Assembly (NCBI GenBank): GCA_036873135.1
Contig: JAPTYO010000011.1
Coordinates: 10,252,747 to 10,316,746 of the forward strand
DNA length: 64,000 nucleotides
Direction of reading: 5' to 3'
Source: Clarkia xantiana subsp. parviflora
Lineage: Eukaryota > Streptophyta > Magnoliopsida > Myrtales > Onagraceae
Positions 44,796 through 54,870 of the stretch are shown here, one piece after another (the stretch's first letter is position 1; each line of letters begins with the position of its first letter). The position numbers and the translations under genes were made by a program. The notes below the pieces were generated by a model that was given only the letters and a program-made list of their open reading frames with translations, was not told the DNA's origin and ran no database searches.

Positions 44796-47700
44796 CGGGT
44801 GGAAATCGGAGAGGAGGAACGTGGAGTTTGTGGTAGTAGAATCCGCAGGGACCTACAACGCGATTATCAGGAGAACTACCATCAACCCCCTGATGGCAGT
44901 TGCCTCGACTGTTCACCAGAAGATAAAGTTCCCGACCGACCATGGAGTCGGAGAGGTCAAGGGCGACCAGTTGGCTTCCAGGAAATGTTATGTTAACGCC
45001 ACCCGAAGGAAAAGACGAGAGGCTATGACTGTCCTCCAGACAGATGCTGATCCTAGGGAGGAGTTTGGGCGTCCCGCCCCCGTGGAGGACTTGAAGGAGG
45101 TCGAGATTGACGGGCCTCAGAGGAAGGTGAAAATCGGGTCTGCTCTGACCGAGGAGACAACCCGAGAATTGATCGATCTACTGAAGGAGTTCAAGGAGCT
45201 ATTTGCCTGGTCTCCGAGTGACATGCCAGGAATCAGCCCCGATATAATCGTACATGAGTTGAAGATTGATCCCGCGATCAAGCCTATCGCGCAGAAAAGG
45301 CGTCTGATGGGCGCAGACAAGAGGATTACGATCCAGCAGGAGGTGGGCAGGTTGCTCGATGCTGGGTTTATCAAGGAGCTCCGATTCCAGACTTGGGTTG
45401 CTAACCCGGTGCTGGTGAAGAAGAGCAATGGGAAGTGGCGGATGTGTGTCGATTTCCGCGACCTGAATAAAGCTTGCCCAAAGGATTGTTACCCGCTCCC
45501 GAGAATCGACCAGCTGGTGGATGCGTACTCGGGCTATAACCAGATCAAGATGGCTAAGGAAGACGCCCCCCACACTGCCTTTTATGCTGATAGCGACATC
45601 TATCATTACGATGTCATGCATTTCGGACTGATCAATGCCGGGGCAACCTACCAGCGGATGGTGAACAAGTTGTTCGGAGATATGCTGGGGAAAACCATGG
45701 AGGCTTACGTGGACGATATGCTGGTGAAGCCCGACAAGCTGAGGATCATGTGCACAACCTAGCCACGGCGTTTGAACGGATGAGGCTTCATCAGGTTCGC
45801 TTGAACCCGACAAAATGCGCCTTCGGAGTCCACTCGGGGAAGTTGCTGGGCTTTATGGCGAGTCAGAGAGGAATAGAGGTGAACCCCGAGAAGCTGAGGG
45901 CGATCGAGGAGATGCAGTCTCCGATAAACCACCGGGAGGTGCAAGTGCTGAATGGCCGACTGGCTGCCATGAATCGCTTCCTGTCCAAAGCGAGTGACCG
46001 ATCAATGCCATTTTTTGAAGTCCTGAGGGCTAACAAGAAGTTTGAGTGGACCGCCAAGTGTGAAGAGGCGTTCCAGGCACTCAAATAACACCTTCGCACC
46101 CTCCCGCCGTTGGCGAAACCAGCTCCAGGCGAGCCGCTCTATCTTTACTTGGCTGTTTCTGAATTTGCCATTAGCTCTGTGTTAATGAAGGTTGTCGAGG
46201 GTAATCAAGTCCCCGTCTATTATGTAAGCAAGGCGTTTGCCAAGTCTGAAATGAATTATCCCACCGTTGAGAAGTATCTCTTTGCGTTGATTATTACTGC
46301 TCGGAAGCTGAGGCCTTATTTCCATGCACACGAGATTACTGTGTTGACGAACCAGCCTTTGAAGCATTTTTTGAACCGACCTGATGCGTCGGGGAGATTA
46401 GTGAAATGGGCAGTCGAGCTTAGTGAGTCCCGCATACACTTTGCTCCGAGAACGGCTATTAAGGGCCAGGCATTGGCGGATTTCATAGCAGAGTCTACAG
46501 CCCCCGATCTGGAAGAAGCGGGCCCTATAGAGGGGGCAACCATGGAGGTCCCGATAGCAGAACAACCAGAGATGGCAGAGCAATCAGAACAGCCAAACGG
46601 GGAAAATACCTGGGAGATGTACACGGATGGCTCCTCGAGTTCAGAGGGATCAGGAGCAGGCTTTGTATTGATACCACCAGGCGTAGGTGTGCCGCTTCGA
46701 TATACTTTGGCCTTAACGTTTAGGGCCACGAACAATGAAGCTGAGTACGAGGCTCTCATCACGGGCCTGAAAATTGCCAAAGGTGCGGGAGTTGCCCACT
46801 TGAGAGTGAAGTGTGACGCAGCCCTGATTGTGAACCAGGTCCAAGGGCGATACGAGGCGAAGAGCCCGATGATGAGGAAGTACCTTCGCGAGGTGCAAGT
46901 CTTGAAGGAGAGCTTTAAAAGCTTCGACATCGAGGCGATCCCGAGGGAAGAAAACGTGGAGGCATATGCCTTGAGCAAATTTGCCTGGGGGGCACCCCTA
47001 GAGGAAAATCGGAAGGTGCACTTGAAGCAGGTGTGTGCTATTGAAGCAGGATCGGAGGAGGAGCCCACTTGGATGACCCCAATAGTCGCGTACCTGACTA
47101 CGGGGGCAGTCCCCGATAATCGAGTAGTAGCTGACAGGATATGTCGAATCGCGGTCAACTACGTGATGCTGGACAATCAGCTATACAAGAAGGGCTGGTT
47201 CTCGACTCCGTACTTGAAGTGTGTGGCTGAGCCCGACACAAGTCGAATCCTGAAGGAGGTGCATGAAGGGGTCGCGGCTTGTCATGAAGGGGCCCGATCC
47301 ATTATGAGGAAAGTGTTAAATCTGGGCTATTATTGGCCTACGATGAACAAGGAGGCGACGGCGTTGGTCTGATCCTGTGACGCGTGCCAGAGGTACGCCC
47401 CGAACATCGTGGCTCCAGCCGCTAATCTGACGTCCATCAGGAGTGCTTGGCCCTTCGCGCAGTGGGGCATCGACTTGGTGGGACCTCTCCCGCAAGCACA
47501 AGGTCAGTGTAAATATTTGCTGGTGGCTATTGACTATTTTTCGAAATGGATAAAAGCAAAGGTGTTGGCCAAGACGACGGGGAACCAGATCGTCAAGTTT
47601 CTCCAAACCCATATCGTATCTAGATACGGGATTCCCAAGTTGGTGATCAGCGACAATGGTCCACCGTTTAACGGGACTCAAGTGAAGGAGTATCTGGAAG

Positions 47701-48307
47701 AGTTGAACATCGAGCATCGGACAGCTTCTGTCCATCATGCTCAGACGAATGGCCAGGTGGAATCAGCCAACAAAATCGTGAGGATGGCCTGAAGAAAAGG
47801 GTCTATGCCTTGAAGGGAAAATGGCTGAACGAGCTGGAAAACGTGCTTTGGGCGGTTAGAACGACACCCAAACGATCAACCGGGGAGACTCCGTTTGGCC
47901 TTGTTTATGGCACGGAGGCTGTTGCTCCCGTGGAGGTAGCTGTGGCATCCCATCGGATGAGATATTACGAGCCTTTGACGAATGATGAAATGAGACGTCT
48001 GGATTTGGACTTGCTCGAAGAGAAGAGGCGGGAAGCCGACGAAGTCCAGGCTCGAATGCGTTTGGCGACGGCCAGGTATTACAATCGGAGAGTTAAGTCC
48101 CGACAATTCTTCATCGGGGAGCTGGTTTGGCGTTGCAACGAGTTTACCCTTTTGGATCGAATCAACAAGATGTCACCAAAATGGGAAGGACCTTACAAGG
48201 TCGTGGGGATGCCAGCTACGAATGCGTACAAGTTGGAAGACCTTGATGGCAGAGCATTGAAGCATTCTTTGAGTGGCGAACACTTAAAGAAATGTCATGC
48301 TTGGTGA
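44728..48307 (+). pseudogene. Tat-2 pol: protease end, RT, RNase H, extra RNase H, integrase (broken)
   Basis: The first ORF (to 45762) has GFSGFTSYPLGVITLPVEF and RT (CVDFRDLNKACPKDCYPLP, AYVDDMLVK). A one-base loss near 45730, a TAA at 46086-46088, a stop at 47370-47372 and a frameshift at about 47780 break it. The Ty3 RNase H starts LYLYLAVSEFAISSVL, with Ala where the first catalytic Asp is usual. The extra RNase H (46617-46990) has MYTDGSSSSEGSG, NNEAEYEALITGLK and VKCDAALIV, but VEAYALSKF where Tat-1 has VEADALSKF. Integrase shows CDACQRYAPN, IDYFSKWIKA, ISDNGPPFNGT and GQVESANKIV, and ends SGEHLKKCHAW. Confidence 0.92.
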
Positions 48308-49090
48308 GAAGTCGCCTTAAGTGGTGCCCGAGGAAAAGTCGCCTTAAGTGGTGCCCGATGAAAAGTCGCCTTAAGTGGTGCCCGATGAAAAGTCGCCTTA
48401 AGTGGTGCCCGATGTAAAATCGCCTTAAGTGGTGTATGTTATTTGTCGTTTGATTCGATGTAAGCAAATTTTGTGCCATCAATGAATAAAGAGGTTGCTT
48501 CCGATCAGAATTATTCTTAGATTTATTCTAAGCGTTATTTAGTCGCCTTGAGTGGTGCACGAGAAAAGTCGCCTTGAGTGGTGCACGAGAAAAGTCGCAT
48601 TGAGTGGTGCGCGAGAAAAGTCGCCTTGAGTGGTGCACGAGAAAAGTCGCCTTAAGTGGTGCACGAGATTAAGTCGTCTTGAGTGATGCATGATTCTTAG
48701 ATTTATTCTAGGTGTTGTTAAAGACGCCTTGAGTGGTGCACGAGAAAGTCGCCTTAAGTGGTGCACGAGAAAAGTCGCCTTAAGTGGTGCACGAAATTAA
48801 GTCGTCTTAAGTGATGCATGATTCTTAGATTTACTCTAAGTATTGTTAAAGTCGTCTTAAGTGATGCACGAGATTAAGTCGTCTTGAGTGATGCATGATT
48901 CTTAGATTTATTCTAAGTGTTGTTAAAGACGCCTTGAGTGGTGTACGAGAAAGTCGCCTTAAGTGGTGCACGAGAGAAAGTCGTCTTAAGTGATGCACGA
49001 GATTAAATCGCCTTGAATGGCGCATGGAGTTAAATCGTCTTAACTGATGTATGAAAATATCTTAAGTGTTGAGGTTTCGCCTTAAGTAAG
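48303..49090. repeat. Tat-2 tandem array, about 26-bp CTTAAG units
   Basis: Units GTCGCCTTAAGTGGTGCACGAGAAAA and variants (GTCGCCTTGAGTGG, GTCGTCTTAAGTGATGCA), with interspersed TGATTCTTAGATTTATTCTAAG blocks. Begins right at the pol stop and ends about 120 bp before the stop of the opposite-strand gene. Mirror image of the Tat-1 array. Confidence 0.95.
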
Positions 49091-49210
49091 TAAAGTCTCT
49101 TTGAGAAGTGCAATGGGAAATCGGAACTAAGAAAGTCTAATATTCATAAGGGCTTAAAGGCCCGAGGATTACAAAAATGAGGAAAGTACAAGGACTCTAA
49201 AGATAAGCAG

Positions 49211-51905
49211 TTAGGCTTGGTTCTTGTCGGCAGCATTAGCGGGAACAGGGTCCACGAGGTCTGTGGCGGAAGGCTCCACAGGTTCAGCACTTGGAGGCTC
49301 TGCTGTGTCTTCAACAATCGCGGGAGTTCTCCCCTCATCACTCTCCTCCGAGAGAGCAAAGTATTTCTTCGCGAAGGGAGCGAGAGATGGAGACTTGTCG
49401 AAGTTAATGGCGTCGCCATACTCCAGGTGGAGTTCCTCAACTGCATTGAAGAGGGTGTTCTCCACCTCCGCGCTGCAGAACTTTACAGCATCAGCCTGGA
49501 AGTCTTCGGACCTCCGATAATCCTCCCGGCCCTTGGTCTCGGCCGCGACCAGCTGCGCAGGAACCTCGGCGATCCGCTCCTCTAGAGCCCTCTTTTCCAG
49601 GACAAGTTTGTCCTCAGCAACCCGCCGCTCCTGCTGCTCCCGCTTCAGGAGCCCCTCGAAGTCACGAGCCTGCTTTTGGAGGTCCCGATTCTTTCGGTCG
49701 AGGATGGCCTGCTCCTTGGCCAGTTGTCCCCGCGAAGACTCGGAGGCCGCGAGATCCTCCTTAAGCTTGGCCGTGACCGCCCGCTCTTGCTCCAGGGCCT
49801 CCTCGAAGGCGAAGAGGTACCCGATGGAACGGTTGATGTCCCCCATCTCCTGCGAAGGAAGGAAAAGAAGTATTAGTGGATGAGCAACCGGTCTTATTGA
49901 TGAAGAAAAGAAAAGTGAAAGTCTTACCTCTATCTGACACATGCACATCTCCTGTACATCCCGACACATCTCCTTCCGATCTAAGGAGATCGGATACCGC
50001 ATAGTAGGCAGGATTGAGCCTGCTACCAGGTGTAAAGCCAGCTCCGGGTATGTGTCCCCTTGTCGGAGCTGGACCCCTTGCAGCGTTTGGATCGGGTTCC
50101 AGGGAGCATCCTCCTCTGCGGGGTCGAAGGCCTTGTAAAAAATCCCGTCGAGGGGAAGAGGAGAAGGGCCGACTTGGGTCGTGGAGGGGCATGCCTCCGA
50201 CCCACCCTGGACTGGGGAAGGAGTGAGGTCGTGGATGGGCGACGGTTGTCGCTACTGTCGTGAAGAAGGCGAGGGGGGCAGCCCCTTGGAGGTTGGTTTC
50301 AGCGGGGACTGCCCCGTCCTCCGACGATGGCGAAGGGAGCCACCCTCATCAGTCTCCTCGGAGGAGTCCAGGCTCTCCACCCGACGAAATTGTTCGCCGG
50401 TCGGGGTCCCACCACTGGAGAAAAGTGGTGCCCCTGCAGAAGGAGGCGCCCCTGCTGAAGGTGGTGCACCTGCTGAGGCTCCAGCACCCGACGGAGTCCC
50501 CGAGTGACCTGCACCTAGAGGACGAGAGGAGGCTTCAGAAACGTAATCAGGAAGTTCATTAGAGCCCTTACACCAAACATTACGTCGGGAGACATATTGG
50601 TCCTTCCCGCGGTAGTTGTAGTAGCCCGCCTTCAGGACACGAGGAGTTTCCCCTCGGAGGACACGTTTGACATCGGCGATGCGGGCCTCCATGGTCGAAG
50701 GAATCAGCTCCTTCGGAACCAGCTTCCAGTACGATTTAATAGCGAGGCTGAGCTTTTTACCTTCTTCAGCGGTCTGGACGTCGAAGAGCTTGTCCACCTT
50801 CACGCGGCTCCGCTTTGGCCACTCCGCGGAAGGAGATCCCGATGGAGCAGCAGCCTTCTTGGCTGACTTCCTCTTCCGCGTAGGGCGGACGGCATCGGTC
50901 TCCCCCTGCTTAAGGATCAGATTGGTCAGCACGGATACCTCCATAGCTGCAAACACTAAAAAACAGAGGTTAGAGATGTTACCCAGGGAACCATATTGGA
51001 GGGGCCGTCGAAGAGCTGCCCCCCCGGAGACTATGTCGAGGAGTCGGATCCCGGCATTCACCAGGTCCCGCTCCACGAGAGAATTGGCGTGGAGGGGAGT
51101 GTAGGACTCCCCCCACCGGTAGAGCTGGATGAGTTGAAGAGTCTGGAAGTCTTCATCGGTGTAGGTGTGGAAAGCGGGAGGAGAGTCCGCTTCTACCTCC
51201 CATCGGGGCCACGGGATCGAGGAGTTTTGGATGAAGAAGTAGCTCCTCTTCCACTCACTGTTGTCGGACCCCGTGTCGACCAGGAGTCCCCGACCCTTGA
51301 CCACCTTCCAGGTGTCATTGGTCCAGTGGCACAACCCGAGTTGCGTCTTGTTCCACTTTGGCATTCGGGGGTAGAAGGCACAGACCCCTGCCTCGTTGCA
51401 CTTCATCCCGTAGAAGGTCCTGAAGAGCTTGAGGCTGTACACCCACTTCTGTCGGAAGCAAAGGACCTGGAAGGCGTTCCACAAACGTATGGCGTGGCGA
51501 GAGAAGGTGGTCGGATGCGTCTTGTAGTGCTGGCACATCTCGACCAGATTACCACAGAAGGGGAATCTAATCCCCGCTGATATTTGCCCCGTAGATACAA
51601 ACACCTCCCCTTTCCGGGGACGAGTAACCTCAAGGTTACCCGAGGGGCGGGGCCAGGGATACGGGAAACGAGGTTCCCAGGTAGAGGTAATGCATCCCTC
51701 CCGGAGAGCTGCATCGTACGCAGTGCTGGAAATCTCGTTCAGAGCATAGTCGAAGTTGAAGGGCTTTCTTCCCTCGGAACTAGATCCACTGTCTGAAATC
51801 AGCCATGGCAAGGAAAGGCACGTTGGGTTTTCCGGGAAATTACGAACGAACTAAGCAAAGAGGAAAAGACACACAAGTAAGAAGGAAGAAATCCTTACCA
51901 GACAT
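49211..51905 (-). pseudogene. Tat-2 opposite-strand gene (gypsy-type transposon protein)
   Basis: Exon 1 ATGTCTG (51905-51899), intron 51898-51793, a main exon from 51792, a 78-bp intron (49927-49850), then the coiled-coil exon to the stop at 49211. N-terminal domain: GKPF-type start SGSSSEGRKPFNFDYALNE, FCGNLVEMCQHYKTHPTTF, WNAFQVLCFRQKWVYSLKLF. Basic block PTRKRKSAKKAA, then a Ser/Pro/Gly linker. Coiled coil EEALEQERAVTAKLKEDLAA through LVLEKRALEERIAEV. An in-frame TAG at about 50252 replaces Gln. A run of seven G near 51015-51025 (six in Tat-1) changes frame around a possible intron 2. Function unknown; nucleic-acid or capsid related roles are guesses. Confidence 0.8.
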
Positions 51906-52451
51906 GATAACTTGAGGAAGGAAGGATGATCTGAAGCTTGTCGGAAAGTTGATCGGAGAAACACTTGGATCTTTGGAAACGCAGAGCTTGAAGTTCTCAG
52001 AAGTTGCAGAGAGCTTTCGAAATTTCAGAAACGGTAAAAGTGAAACTGTGCCCACGGTTAGGGTTTTATAGGCGAAGAGGACAGTCTAAGGGACGCTTTG
52101 ATCTGAATCGTCGAAGTTGAAGCGTTCTGATCTGGACCGTTGAGATGAAACGTGCAGAATGGCAACGGGTTCAATGATGAAACGGCCTGAAAAGCACTTT
52201 TCAGAAAAAGCAGGCGTGAAAATTCAGGCACGGGTGCTGAAGACGTCGCTTCGTTATCTACTGCATTTAATGGCTGGGGAACCGAGGAGTCTTCTCGGAT
52301 TTGGCAGTTATCCACAGGGCATTGAGGAAACGTGAACGAGAAGACTTGTATCAAGTGACTATGCCAAAGAAAAGGTCCCCAACTCCAATGTCGGGAGGTC
52401 GGGAGTTGGAAGACACGACGAACTGAAAGTCCCTCATGTCTTGCGGGCAAA
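51906..52451 (-). promoter_or_regulatory. Tat-2 opposite-strand gene upstream region
   Basis: About 545 bp between the minus-strand ATG and the 3' LTR. On the minus strand a TATAAAACCCTAACC box lies at about 52072-52058, roughly 155-165 bp before the ATG, and AAGTGCTTTTCAGGC with GTCATCAAGTGACTAT-like segments lies further upstream. The same layout occurs in Tat-1 (CCTATAAAACCCTCACC at about 21901-21917). This looks like the gene's own promoter, separate from the LTR. Confidence 0.5.
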
Positions 52452-53167
52452 TGATGGGCTTCGCTATGGCCGTTAGGCCTTTAACGGCGAGGAAACGGTG
52501 AATAGGCCCACTGGGCCCTAAAATGAAGGTCAAGAAGATCAAGGTGAAGGGTCCCGACAGAGGGAGTCCCGATGATGAAAGGTCCCGACAGAGTCGGTCC
52601 CGATAGGTGAGCTGGATGCTCCCGATGAGATGCCTTTAAGTAGGCCCCGATGATGAATCCCTGAAAATGATTGGCCCTGTCACGATGACGAGGGGCCCCG
52701 AGCGGTGACACAATGAGATAACTCTGGAGTCCCCGATGTTAGTCGGGACTTGCTATCAAAGGTTGAGGCCGGAATACGCGGGGCGTTGCCGAGATACGCG
52801 GAGCGTGATTGAGATACGCGGAGCGTGGCCGAGATACGCGGGGCGTGGCCGAGATAAACGAGATCATGGCCTAGATAGGCGGGATCACGCCCGAGATATG
52901 CGGAAAATGGGCTAACCACCCCAACGGTTCACCAGGTAACTGAGGTACCTCTTCGCCTATAAAATGGCAAAGGTTACCTCAGATCAATTACGTTTTGAGA
53001 TACACACTTTGAGTTTACTGCTTGCCAGTCCATACGAGATACTCATTTAAGCATCGGAGAGGGATTCTGGGTCACCGCCTGGTCTATCCCCTCTTGCAGG
53101 ATTACGTGGAGCGAAGGAGCTAGGATCGCCGTCAAAGATCGTGCCGGAGATCCACCGTGATCCAACA
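52452..53167 (+). repeat. Tat-2 3' LTR
   Basis: Begins TGATGGGCTTCGC after GCGGGCAAA and ends GATCCAACA against the GTGCT duplication. Confidence 0.95.
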
Positions 53168-53172
53168 GTGCT

Positions 53173-53920
53173 CTTGTTGACATCGGAAAATACTCTTCAC
53201 CGCCTCCCTATCATCCAAGGAAAGATCAGAGAAAATAGAATCAGGTTCAGCTTTCTCCACACTCTCAACATCCCAAACAGTCCAGACATCGCATACGAAG
53301 AAGTAATGATGTCGCCAATGAGAACCAGAACGATCAGCCGGGGCGGCTAGGCGTTGTTTATGATCCCACTCGGCATCTCCAGGACCAAGCTTCTTGAAAC
53401 CCTTGTCTTGCAAGTTTGGCCAACACATCTTCATACCACATAACCCCGTCGCGTCTGGACACATCAGTTGATAGAAGCATCGGAAAAGGGTGGTGGAATA
53501 GTGCCAAGATTGCCTGTGAAACAAAACCTGAAAGCAGCTCCATACACGGAAGCCAGCAGGAGATAGACTTAAGGGTGATATTCGGTAATAACGACAAAGG
53601 TCCACAAAGTCAGGACAATAAGGAAAACGCAGGCCTTCCTTAATCTGTGAGGTATAAACTGCGGAAAAGTCAATAGGAGGAACAGTAACTTGCCCCTTTT
53701 CGGAGTCGGGCAACACGTCATAAGGAAGAACACCTTCGAAAGCAGGGTCAAGTCCACAACAAGTCGCGTACAACTCAAACATATCTTCATCAATGTAGTT
53801 GAAGAAGTAACTCACATTCCGCGTTGTATCCTTAAGAGACTCAACTGTGTTGACACCCGGCTCGTCACCAACATCTGAACATAATGTCACTCGTGGAACG
53901 AGGATAGAACATTTACTCAT
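53173..53920 (-). CDS. Tat-3 opposite-strand gene, N-terminal domain exon (interrupted by Tat-2)
   Basis: Minus-strand ORF; I take ATG at 53920 (MSKCSILVPRV), although the frame stays open further up through the tandem array. The domain matches Tat-1 and Tat-2 in outline: FPYCPDFVDLCRYYRISPLS, FRVWSCFQVLFHRQSWHYST, LFRCFYQLMC, WRHHYFFVCDVWTVWDVESV. The frame runs into the Tat-2 insertion at 53172, and codons on the far side (42023 leftward) continue in the same frame with one GTGCT removed. So the insertion hit an otherwise open exon. Confidence 0.75.
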
Positions 53921-54004
53921 AGTAACCGCGGAAAGAAGACTAACTCTGAAAAGGAGACTGTGTAACTTGGAATCCTGTGCAATCAACAATTCAATCAGTG
54001 TACA

Positions 54005-54870
54005 AGCACCATGTACGTACATACATGTCGACAAGGGAAGAATATTTTCTAAGTATTTCCATGTACGTACATACATGTCGACAAGGATGCATGTCGACAA
54101 GTGAAGAATATTTTCTAAGTATTTCTCTGTACGTACATACATGTCGACAAGGGAAGAATATTTTCTAAGTATTTCCATGTACGTACATACATGTCGACAA
54201 GGATGCATGTCGACAAGGGAAGAATATTTTCTAAGTATTTCCATGTACGACATACATGTCGACAAGGATGCATGTCGACAAGTGAAGAATATTTTCTAAA
54301 GTATTTCCATATACGTACATACAAATCGACAAGGATGCATGTCGACAAGGGGAGAATATTTTCTAAGTATTTCTATGTACGTACATACATGTCGACAAGT
54401 GAAGAATATTTTCAAAGTATTTCCATGTACATACATACATGTCGACAAGGGGAGAATATTTTCTAAGTGTTTCCATGTACGTACATACATGTCAACAAGG
54501 ATGCATGTCGACAAGGGAAGAATATTTTCTAAGTATTTCCATGTACGTACATATATGTCGACAAGGATGCATGTCGACAAGTGAAGAATATTTTCTAAGT
54601 ATTTCCATGTACGTACATACATGTCGACAAGGATGCATGTCGACAAGTGAAGAATATTTTCTAAAGTATTTCCATGTACGTACATACAAATCGACAAGGA
54701 TGCATGTCGACAAGGGGAGAATATTTTCTAAGTATTTCCATGTACGTACATACATGTCGACAAGTGAAGAATATTTTCTAAGTATTTCCATGTACATACA
54801 TACATGTCGACAAGGGGAGAATATTTTCTAAGTGTTTCCATGTACGTACATACATGTCGACAAGGATGGA
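54005..54870. repeat. 50/66-bp mixed tandem array upstream of the Tat-3 opposite-strand gene
   Basis: About 14 full units and one partial. The short unit (50 bp) is ACGTACATACATGTCGACAA + GGGAAGAATATTTTCTAAGT + ATTTCCATGT. The long unit (66 bp) has an extra 16-bp GATGCATGTCGACAAG. Unit starts: 54015, 54065, 54131, 54181, 54247, 54313, 54379, 54429, 54479, 54545, 54611, 54678, 54744, 54794, 54844. Units contain the palindromes TGTCGACA, ATGCAT and GTAC. Both strands stay open for long stretches, giving repeat peptides in several frames; I regard these as incidental. Confidence 0.95.

Larger units (their letters stand above)
42029..53167 (+). mobile_element. Tat-2: full-length Tat-lineage Ty3/gypsy element, TSD GTGCT
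   Basis: 11,139 bp. LTRs 42029-42746 and 52452-53167 are about 97% identical by eye. The target duplication GTGCT occurs at 42024-42028 and 53168-53172. A TTGGCGCCGTCTGTGGGAA primer site, gag-protease, RT, RNase H, extra RNase H and integrase on the plus strand, a tandem array, and then an opposite-strand gene follow. It is inserted in an exon of the opposite-strand gene of Tat-3. Several frameshifts and stops make it non-functional as it stands. Confidence 0.95.

Noticed and set aside
42783..48307. Endogenous pararetrovirus instead of a retrotransposon
   Set aside because: LTRs, target duplications and an integrase are present, and there is no movement or coat protein domain.
48303..49090. 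CRISPR-like regular repeats
   Set aside because: The units are head-to-tail with no unique spacers, and the context is a plant retrotransposon.
49217..50226. Plus-strand ORFs across the coiled-coil exon of Tat-2
   Set aside because: They mirror the real minus-strand exon and recur as shadows in Tat-1.
54005..54870. Repeat proteins encoded by the tandem array on both strands
   Set aside because: Unit lengths of 50 and 66 bp mix frames, and all open frames are by-products of a repeat lacking stops. No start context or domain.
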